Shown: positions 22,186 to 33,736 of the stretch, one piece after another
How positions within the stretch are numbered: position 1 is the stretch's first letter
Layout: each line of letters starts with the position of its first letter
Source: Phytophthora hibernalis
Taxonomy: Eukaryota; Oomycota; Peronosporomycetes; Peronosporales; Peronosporaceae
NCBI GenBank assembly: GCA_012656075.1
Contig: JAAKBF010000171.1
Coordinates: 434,001-498,000, forward strand
Length of the DNA: 64,000 nt
Reading direction: 5' to 3'
The notes under the pieces: generated by a model
Told to the model about the DNA's origin: nothing
The model's database searches: none
The model's input: the letters and a program-made list of their open reading frames with translations, nothing else
Translations under genes and position numbers: made by a program

Positions 22186-22666
22186 ATGCCACGCGACGCT
22201 GCTGCCAGGTGCGTCCTGCCCGCTTCTGCCGCCTCCTACGGATGTTGACTGAGTTTGTGGCGTGTTGCAGGCCTCGTGAGCGTCGTGGTCTGCGGGAGGA
22301 GATGCGGGGAGCAGAGGAAAAGACGCAGTAGACAGAGTGTGAGACGCCGGAGGACGACGACGACGACGATCGGTTGAGCGATGAGTACGTGCTGCCCAAG
22401 CTGGACGAGGACCGCGCGTTCTACGTTGAGCCGGAGGACAACCAGACAGAAGAATACAACGCGAGGCAGAACGAGCGACTGCTGCAACTCTCGTGCGTGT
22501 GGTGCTGGCGTATTGTGCCTACAGGGAGGACGCGACTCACACGAGTGAGATGGCGATGACAGCCGGCGAGTGTCTGCAGATGAGGCAAGGAGACGACGAC
22601 CGAGCCTTCAAGTCGCTCGCGGTGCTGTGCAACGACGTCCCGCGCCTCTGTGCAGCGCTCGAGTGA
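22186..22666 (+). CDS. Small acidic protein, unknown function
   Basis: Coding signal is seen in at least two exons joined across 22499-22529 or so (GTGCGTGT to CTACAG). The product has a Glu/Arg-rich start (GLREEMRGAEEK), an acidic run of six Asp, then YVLPKLDEDRAFYVEPEDN and a C-terminal part with LQMRQGDDDRAFKSLAVLCN and the end VPRLCAALE. A first intron (22208-22271) with a GTGCGT donor fits a start at 22186 (MPRDAAAR). A TAG codon near 22329-22331 interrupts the frame; it may mark a base error, another intron or a broken gene. The very short second intron (about 32 nt) is also unusual. I do not recognise a family. Confidence 0.45.
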
Positions 22667-22994
22667 GCCCAGCACAAGCTACATATCTAGCAGCAAACTT
22701 ATTAAATGGAGAAAGATTGAATACATTTTGTCATTTATCACTGAGAGGAGATGGGACGGGGTGTCCTTGAACACGACCGCATTTGATGCACCGCGAGAGG
22801 AGATGGTGGTAATACATGTAGTCCGAAATGACTGCCGCACTTGAAGCTAAATGATATCCAGCCGTTCATTGGTCAAAATCTGACGCACCTGACTAATCAG
22901 CGTGTTTGTTATTATTATACATGTAATAGCCGACGGGGCTAGGGGCAGCGCGTCCTGATACAAAACTGGACTGCGAGAACTTGACTTGCTTCCC
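22667..22994. other. Intergenic, no gene recognised
   Basis: Contains the presumed 3' UTR of the small acidic gene and the promoter of the next gene. The phrase GAGAGGAGATGG occurs twice (about 22743 and 22795). Nothing else stands out. Confidence 0.4.
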
Positions 22995-24378
22995 ATGAAG
23001 CCCATGAGCGGCCCGAACGCGGAGCTCTCGGCGGCGGCGGTGGTCGACGACATCAACGTGAGCTTCCCAGTATCTCGACCGGCCTCCGTGTTCCAGTTGG
23101 CGGGTGCAGCCACAAGCGGCGGCCGCTTCGTGCTGCCAGACGTGGCGTTGCGCAAAGTGGTCAAGAAGCCCATCTTTGAGGTGCGTCGATCATATTAACG
23201 CTGCTACTGGAGTGTGGCAATCGGTATTGACAGGGTTTTGCACTGCAGAACTTCGACGAAGCGGCGTACCACGTGAAGCCGCCGACGCAGATGCTGCGCT
23301 TCATCGACGGACTGCGGTACCACAAGCCCACGCCCGAAGAGAGCGAGACGCTGAACCTCAGCAGTGCAACGGAGAGAATTTATCTGCACGTGCTGAACGA
23401 TGTACGTTGTGTTCTTTTGGGGATTGGTGGGATAAATTATTGATTTTTTGCTGTTTTTGCTGCAGATTCTCATGATGTGTGGCGCCCGCAAAGGAGCACG
23501 CTTCAGTTCGCTGGACGTGAATCGCCTACGGGTGATTGCCGAAGGACTGGAAGCGAGATACCAAGCCGTTGACGAAACGTTTCGCACGCTGCCCACCGAC
23601 GTGATGAGGTTTCGCTTCCCTGGAGTGAAGAAGCTGGAGGACGATCCGTCGCACTTTGAGTTCCTCTCCAATCGACGGAGGAACAGTCTGGTGGGGATGG
23701 AGGGGCTAAATCTCGAAGACCAGGTGAGGCGGCAAGCATTCCACTTCCAGTGGCTGGCGCGGCAGTATGTGGTGACGTTTGCCCAGCTAAAAGCTGCGAT
23801 GCTCGAGATCTGCGACCGCGTTCAAAAGGACATGGCCGCGTCGGGGGCGTTATCAGCACCTACGCTGGCTGACATCAACGATGCAGGTTTGTTGCTGCTC
23901 TTGTGCCTCGTGACACTTTGGTCGGTGAGCTCATTTGTGTGTGCAATTGTGTCGTGTCTGTCTTGCCATCCATGTCTTGGTTTGGGCCATTTTGCTGCGC
24001 AGTAGAAGCAGAGTTTGAGGCAAAACCCATCGACCGTTCCCGACGTTCCTCTTCGTGCTCATCCAGAAGTACCATCACGAGCGGCGCAATAAGAGCACAG
24101 CATGGTCCAGTGATTCCGATGAGCCGCCTGTAGACTCCATCGCGCAGTTCTCCCTTTATTTATCCAGCGTCTTACTCCAGCCCGCCCCGATGACTGCCCA
24201 GGAGCTACACAGTGTCCAAGTACTGCTACAAGTTGTGTACGTGCAATACTGCGAAATATTCTGGTTTGTGCTGTGAGCTATTGTTCTCATTCGCCTATGC
24301 TATTTTGCCTATCCGTGCTCGCCGCAGCAAAGCACAATATCGAGTAGACCATCACGCGATGATCCTCGTGGTGATTAA
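22995..24378 (+). CDS. Unidentified five-exon protein
   Basis: Exons 22995-23180, 23234-23401, 23466-23886, 24003-24231 and 24327-24378, all with GT-AG introns (53-116 nt) that keep frame. The product is about 350 residues, soluble, without signal peptide or membrane segment. Ordered-looking blocks are MLRFIDGLRYHKPTPEES, ATERIYLHVLND, ILMMCGARKGARFSSLDVNR, AFHFQWLARQYVVTFAQLKA and AMLEICDRVQKDM, followed by a Ser/Arg-rich stretch (DRSRRSSSCSSR) and a helical segment (IAQFSLYLSSVLLQP). One break near 24069-24071 needs one A. I do not recognise the family. Exon 5 is the least sure: its frame closes quickly at TAA 24376-24378. Confidence 0.6.
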
Positions 24379-24426
24379 GGTAGTGCAAGCAGACGGCCAG
24401 GTGATTTTGAACACCTCGTCTTCATC

Positions 24427-24652
24427 ATGTCCAGCAAGCAGGACAAACGGCGTCAAGCGGTCGCCGTCGAAACCCCATCGACGCGACGGCGACGTCCGAC
24501 TCCTCACGCACGAGGCCCTGGGCTCGCTGCTCTTTGGCTTCTTGACGACAGTCCGCGAGCTGCGACTGGTACCGCGCGAGAAAGAGCTTCTGAACCGCGG
24601 GAAGACAAAGGCGAAGGGCAGGAAGAAGGCTGCGTCCGGGACGCTTCAATAG
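24427..24652 (+). CDS. Possible short basic protein
   Basis: ATG at 24427 opens MSSKQDKRRQAVAVE. After one frame break near 24485, a well-formed segment VRLLTHEALGSLLFGFL and LRLVPREKELLNRGK runs to TAG 24650-24652. The composition (helical middle, Lys-rich tail) looks protein-like, but no family is recognised. A longer minus-strand frame overlaps it. Confidence 0.3.
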
Positions 24653-24775
24653 GATTAGAGGCACTGTGGATAGGAATGCAGCGCCCGTGCAATTATGTAC
24701 TTGGATCCCAAGTTGGAAGTCGTTGAGCTCCGATCCTCTCTCTGCCCATGTAAAGACCATGATGTAAGGACAGCG

Positions 24776-24800
24776 GGCTTCAGGCTTCAGGCTTCAGGCT
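24776..24800. repeat. Short tandem repeat (GGCTTCA)x3.5
   Basis: Three perfect copies of GGCTTCA followed by GGCT in a non-coding region. Confidence 0.8.
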
Positions 24801-25732
24801 GCAGCAGCGTTGACCACCACCAGCAGCAGACTCAGGTTCCGACGTCCGATCCAAGAAGCACAGTCTCCTCAGATTACCGGTATAATAGAGATCGGAGACC
24901 ATGCTCGAAATTCGTTCGTGTAGCCATGTTGTCTGCCTGACCTTTTTATCCGATGCAGGCGCGACTGCGACGCACAACCATGCAGACGTCACGGCGTCGT
25001 TGCCGGTCGCCTATTGCAATGCAGGCCCGGATTCTGAGCGACAGCTAAATTTTACCTTGCTCCTTATCGTCTACAGGCTGTCGGTCAGTCCCTTCGGTGA
25101 CAGGCAATTGTGACAGGCAATTGACGCCACTCGGTGCTGCCGTTTCAGTTGTGCTATGCAGTGGCATCCTGAACGAAAGGAGCTGGCGGTTTGCGTTTGA
25201 CACGGGTGCACTCCAGTAACCTTAGAGCAGGTGGCCCTTGGTGAAGCCCAGAGCGCCACGCTCCAAGCGGCAGTTTTGCTGCAAAAGCGAGTGTCATAAA
25301 AAAGAGTCAGATACGTACCGTACATGTGCAGACACCCCTCTCTAGTAATACCAACACTCTCTAAACAGACATGCAATTAGCTCGGTTTCTTATTGAGAGG
25401 TGCCAACATCGGCAATTAAGTTTGAGTCACGCAATAGAAATGTTCTTCTATAGGAATACCCTTCCAATGTGCAACCCAGCACTATCGCATTGCAAAGGTT
25501 TTGTACTGACTACATCCGTCTGGTCATGCATGACCGGGCGCGTCTCTCACTTGGTTTCACTATGCGTCCGCCTCAAAACTGGTCGCAGGGTTGTGTGCTC
25601 CGAAAAGCGGGCAACAGTTCGAGGTGTTCACATCTGCGACCGAGCGGTAACGCCCCCAGCGTTCGCAGAAAGCGCCCCCACCTTCCCAAGTCCGCGCGTG
25701 ACCGACCGGCGCAGAGGCCAATCGACGCAGCG
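24801..25732. other. Intergenic, upstream of the myosin gene
   Basis: No recognisable gene. Open frames that reach into the myosin start are in other frames and lack motifs. A 14-base phrase GTGACAGGCAATTG is nearly duplicated at about 25097-25123. Confidence 0.45.
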
Positions 25733-28700
25733 ATGGACGTGGGCGCCGACGTGGAAGTGCAGCTGGCGCCGCAGAAATGGCGCCGTGGCCGCGTCGTGGA
25801 GCGCTACGCGAGTCTCACAGGCGCCGTCGTCGTCGTGCAGTTCGAAGACGGCAGCGTGGCGGAGCGCGGCGTGTCGGCGGACGTGACGCAGGACGCGCCC
25901 GACGTGCGGCTGCTCTCGTCCGGCCTGAACGTGGACGTGGACGACCTCACGACGCTCATCGAGTTGGACGAGACGTCGATCCTGAGCGCCCTGGACACGC
26001 GCTTCGCCCAGCAGAAGATCTACACCAACACAGGCGCCATCCTGCTGGCTGTGAACCCGTTCCAGAAGATCCCTAACGTCTACAGCAAAGACACGATGGC
26101 CAAGTACCTGCTGTCCTTCGAGGCGCGCAGCTCGTCCATGAGAAGCAAAGGTAACGAGCCCATGCCCCCGCACATCTACCAGGTGGCTGGAGAAGCTTAC
26201 AAGGCCATGATGCTCGGACTCAACGGAGTCATGAGCGACCAGAGCATCCTCGTGAGTGGAGAGAGCGGCAGTGGTAAAACAGAGAGCACCAAGTTCCTCA
26301 TGGAGTATCTCGCCCAAGCAGGAGCCAACACCTTGGCGGCATCTGTGGCGGGAAGAGCCCCGAAGGTATCGCAGCCAAGGTGCTGCAGACCAACATCCTC
26401 CTCGAGTCCTTCGGCAATGCTCGCACGCTGCGCAACGACAACTCAAGTCGCTTCGGTAAGTTCATCAAGCTGCACTTTACCAGCGGCGGGAGACTCACAG
26501 GCGCCAGTATCCAGACGTATCTGCTCGAGAAGGTGCGGCTCGTATCGCAGTCCAAGGGTGAGCGCAATTACCACATTTTTACGAAATGGCCATCGGAGCG
26601 GCCCCTGCGGCTCGTAAGCGCTGGTTCCTGGACCCGCCGAGCGGCCACTCGATGCCTCCTGGAGATCACGGCGAAGTCACAGACGCCACGCGGCAGTTCC
26701 TGCACTACCGCTTCCTGAATCAGAGCGAGTGCTACCAGCGCCGGGACGGCGTCAAGGACTCCGACATGTTCCGACGAGTTATGGACGCCATGGACATCGT
26801 TGGCTTTACGCCGGTGGAGCGCGCAGGGATATTCGACATCTTGGCAGCGCTCATGCATATTGGTAACTTGTCCTTCGAGCACGATGAAAACAGCGACAGG
26901 TTGGGCCAGTCGATGGGACCCGGTGCTGGTAAATCGGACTTGGCGCCCAGCTGCATCTGGTCTCGCGATGCAGCAGCCACGCTTATGGCTGTGGACGCCA
27001 CCAAACTTGAGCGTGCGTTGAGTGTACGCCGAATTCGGGCCGGTACCGATTTTGTTAGCATGAAGCTTTCCGCAGCTCAGGCCAATAACGCTCGCGATGC
27101 TCTTGCGAAGGCGCTGTACGGACGATTATTCGACTGGATGGTAACGAAGATCAACCACTTCCTCAAGATGGACGACAGCCAGAAGGCGAAGGGCGGCCTG
27201 CACTTTATCGGCATCTTGGATATCTTTGGCTTTGAGGTGTTCCCGAAAACTCTTTTGAGCAGCTATGCATCAACTTTGCCAACGAGACGTTGCAGCAGCA
27301 GTTCAATGACTACGTGTTCAAGGCTGAGCAGCGCGAGTATGAGGCGCAGGGCGTAGACTGGAAGTATATCGAGTTCTGCGATAACCAGGACTGCGTCAAC
27401 CTTATTTCACAGCGGCCGACAGGTATCTTGTCGCTAATTGACGAGGAGTGTGTTATGCCGAAAGGAAGTGACACAACACTGGCATCTAAACTCTACCGTG
27501 CTTGCGGTAGCCACCCGCGCTTCGAGGCATCCCGAATCCAGCGAGCGCGTGGATTATTTACGATTGTACACTATGCGGGTCACGTAGAATACTCTTCGGA
27601 CGGATTCCTAGAGAAGAACAAGGATGTTCTCCACCAAGAGGCTATGGATATGCTCGTGTATTCTCCTCGAGAAGGAAGTTTTACACGTACTCTATGTGAG
27701 GGCATTGGAGGCTCCGTGACCGCTCCAAGTCCTCTCCGCGTCAGCGAGCGCAAACCAGTAAGCACCGTGGTGCAAGTGTCGGCCTTCAGTTTAAGGAGCA
27801 GCTGACGACGTTGCTGGAAACGCTCCAGCAGACTAACCCGCACTATGTGCGATGCCTCAAGCCAAACGAATTGTGCAAGGCAGGGATTTACGAGCGAGAA
27901 CGTGTATTGAACCAATTGCGTTGCAACGGTGTGATGGAAGCTGTTCGAGTAGCAAGAGCTGGATATCCGATCCGGTTGCCACACGATGAATTCGTTGCAC
28001 GTTACTTCAGTTTGAAGAGGACAAATAACCCATTGCTGGCTAAAAAGCAAACGACTTCGTTCGGACTGCCCGACACGGACTCAGATGAAGGTATGGCACT
28101 CATCACCAGTGAGGCCAAGGATCTGTTGAGGGGGCTTCTTGACGTGATTCCAAAGGAAAATGATGCGAACCCTCAGGGCGCTTGTGAACGCCCAGATCAA
28201 GGCCAGTTTGCCACGAAGTGCATCGCGGTGGGCGTTCAGATGGGATACACGAAAATGTTTATGAAGAAGCCGACGTACGAATTCCTCGAGGAAATGCGCT
28301 CGCAACGACTGCATCGTCACATGATCAAGATTTTCAATGCTGTGCTGTGTGTGACCGCCCGAAATCGCTATCTTCGATACCGTCGCGCCATACAAACATT
28401 GCAACTTCGATTCCGCTACAAAAGGAACAGAAGCTGCGCCGCCGCCGCCAAATCATCGCAGTCCGGAAGAAAATGCAGGCAAAGTGCAAGGCTTTGTTCG
28501 CACTGTGGTGCAGCGCAAGAAGTTTGTGCTCTTTATCTGCGTTGTGCGGCTGCTGCAGTGCCGTTTCAGGTACCGCCGAAGGCAGCGTTCAAAGCGTATG
28601 GAAACCGATCGGGTACGGAAGCTTGCGGAATTGCAGCGTCAGCAGCAGATGCAGGCAGTGACTCAGTACACAGAAAGCTCGACGGCTTCTTCGGACTCAT

Positions 28701-29969
28701 CGTCCCCGCGCTCAGTGACATCCAACTCGAACGACATCGAAGGCTCCGGCATTTCGGACGTGTCGTCGGACTACTCTTCCGATGATGTATTTACCTACAA
28801 CGACAACTTCCCGAAGCACAACCTCAACACGGTGGACGAGCAGAGCAGCCAGCTGATGCCTCGTGCCTCTCACCGTGTCTCCATTCGCAAGTCTCAATCT
28901 ATCGACTCGATCACCCCCATGGGTGGATTCCGAGCCTCGCAACAAGTGGTTGGTGATATGCACCACGGCGGAATGCAAGGACACAATGGCCACATGGCCC
29001 ACACGCCGGGCTCACGGTCGCGGATGCCGTCGCGCAAGTCGTCCTTCCGCAACACTCGCTCGTCTCGTGCTGTGGCGCTTCCGAGACTCGATGTTATTCA
29101 GCACACGTCATGGGTCAACGACGAAGACCGCTTCAGCTGTCATATCTGTAACAAGCGCTTCAACGTGTTCAAGCGCAAGCACCACTGCAGAGCCTGTGGT
29201 GAGGTTATCTGCAACAGCTGCTCCCTGTACCACCGGATCCAGTCCCGGTCCATGCGTGTTTGTGTGTCGTGCGTAGCGTTCCATTCGTTGGATAGCCCGA
29301 CATCCGCCGGGTCAACGGGCTTCCTGCGTCGGGCGGCGGCAGCGCGCACTCGTCCAACTCGAGTCGCAAAACGTCGAATGGCTCAGCCGCGGACCGGAAT
29401 CGCAGCAGTACGCTCAGTAGCGGCGTTTGGCTGAACCCTTGGCCTGAACCGCCCTATCCGGTAGACGAAGACGAGCGCTTGGCCGTACTGCGCGAGCTCA
29501 ACATTCGTGAGCTCGGACTGTCGGGCAAATTCAACATGTATTGCGAAGTGGCAGCCAAGACGATGAAGTGCCCGATCGCGTACGTGAGTATCATCGAGGA
29601 CGAGGAGCAGATTCTGGTGGCCAACATCGGCATGGCGCACACGACGCTGCCTCGTGAGTTGTCGTTCTGCGCGCATACGATCTGCCAGCCCAGTGTACTG
29701 GTGGTGCTGGACACCAAGAACGACGAGCGTTTCCGCGAGAACCCGATGGTCAAGGGCGACAAGGGCGCGGTGAAGATCCGCTACTACGCCGGCGCGACCA
29801 TTTTTCACGCGACGGGCACGCGCTCGGCACGGTGGCCGTACTGGACACCAAGCCGCGGCGGGAGGCGGACCAGGAGCACATTGGCATGTTGCAGCACCTG
29901 AGCTTCCTGGCGAGCGAGAAGATGACGCAGAGCACCATCCACGAAGATAGCGATAGCGAATTCCTATGA
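25733..29969 (+). CDS. Myosin motor fused to FYVE zinc finger and GAF domain
   Basis: Single-exon actin motor, about 1,410 residues. Order: N-terminal SH3-like part (about 1-55); motor with P-loop GESGSGKTES, switch I NSSRFG, switch II DIFGFE, the actin-binding region VRCLKPNE and converter; IQ-like basic helices (NRYLRYRRAIQTLQLRFR, then RTVVQRKKFVLF, VVRLLQCRFRYRRRQR); a Ser-rich linker; a FYVE finger (WVND, CHICNKRF, KRKHHCRACGEVIC, RVCVSCV) that should bind PI3P; and a C-terminal GAF domain (CEVAAKTMKCPIAYVSIIED, SFCAHTI, DTKNDERFREN, ending in an acidic tail). Eight breaks each vanish with one more base in a run: 26350ish, 26576-26580, 27246-27249, 27755-27756, 28420-28423, 28481-28483, 29331-29333 and 29813-29815. 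A role in moving PI3P-positive endosomes is inferred. Confidence 0.92.
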
Positions 29970-30818
29970 ACCATCAAGTAGTAGTATCGAGCGACGAAGA
30001 GATTGTCCATGTGAACCACCAAGTACAAGTAGTGCAACTTCAACATGTCTAAATGTTTGGCCAGCAGGCAATATAGTGCTTGTTTGCAGAACTTGGTTGC
30101 TGTTGTGGCGTGCGTTGGTAAGAACGACTCCGGAAGGTGCACTTGTACTACTATTAAAGTGCACTGGATCAAACCGTTGCAACTCAGCCGCTGCTGGCCA
30201 CTCACTGCCGACATGGCTGAGCCCAGTTGTGGACATTCTGCAACGCTATTGAATCATACTTCAGAAGTTTTATTATTATAGTAGCAGTGCGGACTCGATG
30301 GGTTTTGTTCACATGGAGGTGGTGACCAACCACTGACCAAGCGTACAGACGATATATCATAGAGAGCAGGTCACTGTGCAGACGCCTGTCTTGCTTTTTG
30401 TTGTTTGTTGCACACCTGGTAACATCGATCATTAGGAAATTCCATGATCAACAGTGGATGGCTGCTCTTGATTTTGGGATGGCGACAGTCCTATGCAGTT
30501 GCCTTCGCCGGGTGGTCAAAATCAATCGGGCACCAAGTGCGTGTCTGAGTTTGCGGTTGGCATAGCGAGCGACATCCGACGATATGCTCGTGATCGCGAC
30601 AGTGCGGTAATAAGCTCCAGCCTTTCTCCGTCCGGACGATATTGCCTCTGATACACCCTCATCATGCAATGCGTCAAGTCGCTCTGTATGCTGCCGTTGC
30701 CACTTAACAACTTATTATTTACCTACGTACGTTTCTAACAGTCCGCTCTCAAGTGAGACACTCCAGCTGTATATCCTGAGTCACGTCGAATTCAACAACC
30801 TTCCAAACTAAACTTTCT
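29970..30818. other. Intergenic, no gene recognised
   Basis: 850 bp between the myosin and PX genes, with AAGTAGTAGT-like short repeats near 29980-30040. Short open frames on both strands show no motif. Confidence 0.45.
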
Positions 30819-30834
30819 GCTCATTCTCGTATTT
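30819..30834 (+). promoter_or_regulatory. Oomycete initiator element
   Basis: GCTCATTCTCGTATTT matches 14 of 16 positions of the oomycete Inr consensus GCTCATTYYNCAWTTT. It lies 115 bases upstream of the PX gene start. Confidence 0.65.
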
Positions 30835-30948
30835 GCGACGGAGTGCTCAAGTGGCCAACTCCAGAACCCTGTCCACAGTGTTGTTCGATCTGCTCTCCCG
30901 TTGTCTGCGCTTCTTCCAGCGTCCGCCCCTCCGCCCCATTGCCACACG

Positions 30949-31901
30949 ATGCAGGGCCAACTGCGCGTCGCGGTCATCGGCTCGCAGACTGTCCACGCAG
31001 ACAATCCACTGGCCTACACCGTCTACCGCACGTCCGCGAACCTGCGCGGCCTGTGCTACCACCGCCTCATCCGCTACCGCCACTTTCTGGCCTTCGCCAA
31101 GAAGCTCAAGCTGGGGCCTGACGCGCCGCGCATCAGCGTCAAGCTGCCGCCCAAGCTCTGGTGGAGTCGCAAGGCCTCGCTGCAACCCGAGACGGTTGAG
31201 CAGCGCCAAGTCGTGGTACGTCACGCGTCCTCTTTAGACTATTGACAGTGACTGACTTGTGTATTTATCCACAGCTCAACGAGTTCATGCAGCAGGTCTG
31301 CACGCGTCCACTGACGCCCAAGAGTGAGGAGCGACTGCTGAAGCTGCTGCAGGTGGGCGACTACGCGCCACAGGACGAGGAGGACCGCGTGATCAACAGC
31401 CGCCTCAGCGTCAAGCAGTTCAGCGCCACGCCCACGGACGCCACGTCCGAGATCCTGGAACGCAATGCGTCGATGCCAACTGCAACACTAGAAGAGGAGG
31501 AAGAGGAGCCTAACCAGGTGCACGACAGTTCGGACGAGGAACAGGCCAAACAGCAGCAGGACTTGTGTCGTGAAGACTCGGACGCGTCCACCAATCCGGC
31601 GTCGGAAGACCTCGAGACCCGCGATCGCTCATTGTCGGCGCCGCTGACCCCGCATCTGCAGGTGAGGACGCGTCCGATGAGCTTGTCGCTGCGTGCGAGG
31701 CACGTGCTGTTGAGTGGGGAGACGGACGCTCTGGCTCTGAAGGAAGGAGGCAGAGACTCCACTGGCAGCGACTACATGTCGACCCCCGAGCGCCACTACT
31801 TTGGCCAGATCAAAAACTGCATCGGCAATATTGAGGGCCTACTGGAGAGCAGTCGCAACCTCGAGGTCAGGATTCGGGACAAGCAGACGGCGAACCCATG
31901 A
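30949..31901 (+). CDS. PX-domain phosphoinositide-binding protein
   Basis: Exons 30949-31215 and 31275-31901, with a 59-nt GT-AG intron, phase 0. The N-terminal 120 residues are a PX domain: VAVIGSQTVHADNPLAYTVY, a Tyr-His-Arg core (LCYHRLIRYRHFLAFAKKL), the Pro-rich loop ISVKLPPKLWW, and the closing helices ETVEQRQVVLNEFMQQVC and SEERLLKLLQVGDY. PX domains usually bind PI3P on endosomes. The arrangement differs slightly from the common RR(Y/F)SDF form: the basic residues here are RLIRYRHF. The rest is acidic and disordered (LEEEEEEPNQ, DSSDEEQAKQQQ) with a short helical tail (FGQIKNCIGNIEGLLESS). No break is seen. The upstream neighbour is the FYVE myosin; both may read the same lipid. Confidence 0.85.
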
Positions 31902-32106
31902 GGTCTGCAGCGGGACGGAAGACGGACACCAAGAGAGCTTGAGCTGAGTTGTCCGTCCATGGAGCTTTCAATATTTATCGACAACGTAGACGCGGTTTAC
32001 GACAAACGTCAAGCGCTCCCGGTTCATGCCACAGCCCAGCAACTAATGTTTCAATAAAAAAAATGGCTGGATATGCTCATTTCAACTAGTGTACGATGGT
32101 CTCAGC

Positions 32107-33736
32107 TCATAGATCTCCCTTCAAAGATGTCTGCAAACGATAGAGCACCACCGCAGCCGTCGGACGTTCATTCGGGTCCACCGCCACACACGCATTACCC
32201 AACGCCACCATCGACTCCAACGCATCGGATGAAAACTTCACTCGAATTTTGCCCAGTGCAACCATCTGCAAAATGGCCGTGTCGGGCATCTTGCGACCAG
32301 AATCGCTGTTCTCCTTCGCGTATGCGTACGGCAAAGTGTGTAGATCCAATTCTGACAACACCACACCGAACGAGGCTTTCCTGTCGTACCTCTGTCCAAG
32401 CATAACTTCGGGTGCCATCCACAGCGACGTGCCTACACCGGCCGTCATAGTTTTGTCGATTCTTTCTCGAGAAATGCCAAAGTCGGTGATCTTTGCTTCC
32501 TACTCGGAATTCAAAAGGATGTTCTTGGACTTGAGATTACGATGTAAAACTAGTGGGTCGAGCGAGTGTAGATATGTGAGTGCGTGTGCGACGTGCAGCG
32601 CAATGGTTACCTTGGTACGGTCGAAACCTTGAGGATGATTCTGTTCTTCATACGACGAAAGAAGTGCACGTAGGTCTCCTCCTTCCATGTACTCCAACAC
32701 AACACAAAGGTCGGCAAGGGAGTCCCAAGCCACTCCAACGAACTTGTCAATGCACGGGTGGCCGAGCGTTGCCATCAGCCTCACTTCGTCCAAAAACTCG
32801 TTCATGTGCTTGACGCTTTTGCGGGACTCGAGCAGCAACATCTTGACCGCAACGTGCTGTCCGTTGTACAATCCGAAGTAAACTTCACCATACCCGCCGC
32901 GGTTAATTAATTGCTGCACCAGCACCTTTTCACGAGAAATGCGGGGCGTCGCAATGATCTCATCATCCCAGAGACCACGTAGACCATGACCAGAGGCTGC
33001 GGTGTCTAGATCAGTACTCTTTCGGCCGACGGAGATGGCTCTGGCATAGTCACCTTCAGGTTTTACAGCGTCCGATTTGTCTGATGCTTCGGCGATACCA
33101 CAGCAACCCGATGACGAAAAGAGCTACAGCGAATACAGCGACGACGATGCCGATGATCGGCCCTGTACTCAAACTTGAATCTCCTGAGTTTGTGCTAACG
33201 GTAGCGACGGAACTACCGCTACTGCTTTCAAATGCGCCGCTACTGATCGATGTATCGTTGAGACTGAAGCTGCTGTTGATCTTGTATATCCCGTTGACGC
33301 AGGAGGTGCTATCGCGAGTGGACACCTCGCTGCTGGTCGCAGATAAAGTGCTGCTCAAGTTCGTTTCGCAGTCGGTGCTGTCATAAACGTTGATGCTCAC
33401 AGCTCCCGTCGTGTCATTGAGTGATACCAGCATTGTAGACTCACCATTCTTGCTATACGTTTGGCACTCGGGGGATACGAGGAATGCGGTGAACAAGTCG
33501 TGGCACGAGGTCTCGTTGTACCTTTCAACGAACACGAACTCCGTGGAGCCGTAAGCCTCGACAGCGTAGTCGAAGCGGTCGCCAGTGCATGTAGCCGAGA
33601 CGTTGTAGGAATTGTTGCCGTCTTTCTCTTCCCTGCACGTGATGCTGGCGTCGCCGCAGTCATCCTGGGTCATGGCCACCCAATCGGGGACATCCGAACA
33701 AGTTTTGCCATCGAAGTAGTATTTCACACCGAGCAT
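32107..33736 (-). pseudogene. Transmembrane TKL kinase, copy 1, inactivated
   Basis: Degenerate copy of the kinases downstream. A Cys-containing ectodomain (VKYYFDGKTC onward) and one TM segment (PIIGIVVAVFAVALFVIGLLW) are followed by a TKL kinase domain. Damage: a frame break just after the TM (near 33085); in the catalytic loop HRD is HRN (32536-32538), losing the catalytic base; an in-frame TAG (32500-32502) sits two codons before the DFG region; and nine bases that encode Asp-Ile-Phe in the intact copy are missing (near 32375), removing the invariant Asp of subdomain IX. The glycine loop and AVKML Lys are kept. No signal peptide is seen upstream. The 3' part is almost identical to copy 2. 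Confidence 0.85.

Noticed and set aside
25628..26446. 272-codon minus-strand frame over the myosin motor
   Set aside because: Antisense shadow; the plus strand encodes the P-loop and motor motifs.
25733..29969. Reading the myosin as a pseudogene because of eight frame breaks
   Set aside because: Every break is a single-base loss in a run and conserved motifs resume at once. There is no nonsense codon or catalytic change.
33085..33085. Using the frame break after the TM as evidence that kinase copy 1 is dead
   Set aside because: It could be a sequence error. The pseudogene call rests on the TAG, HRN and nine-base loss instead.
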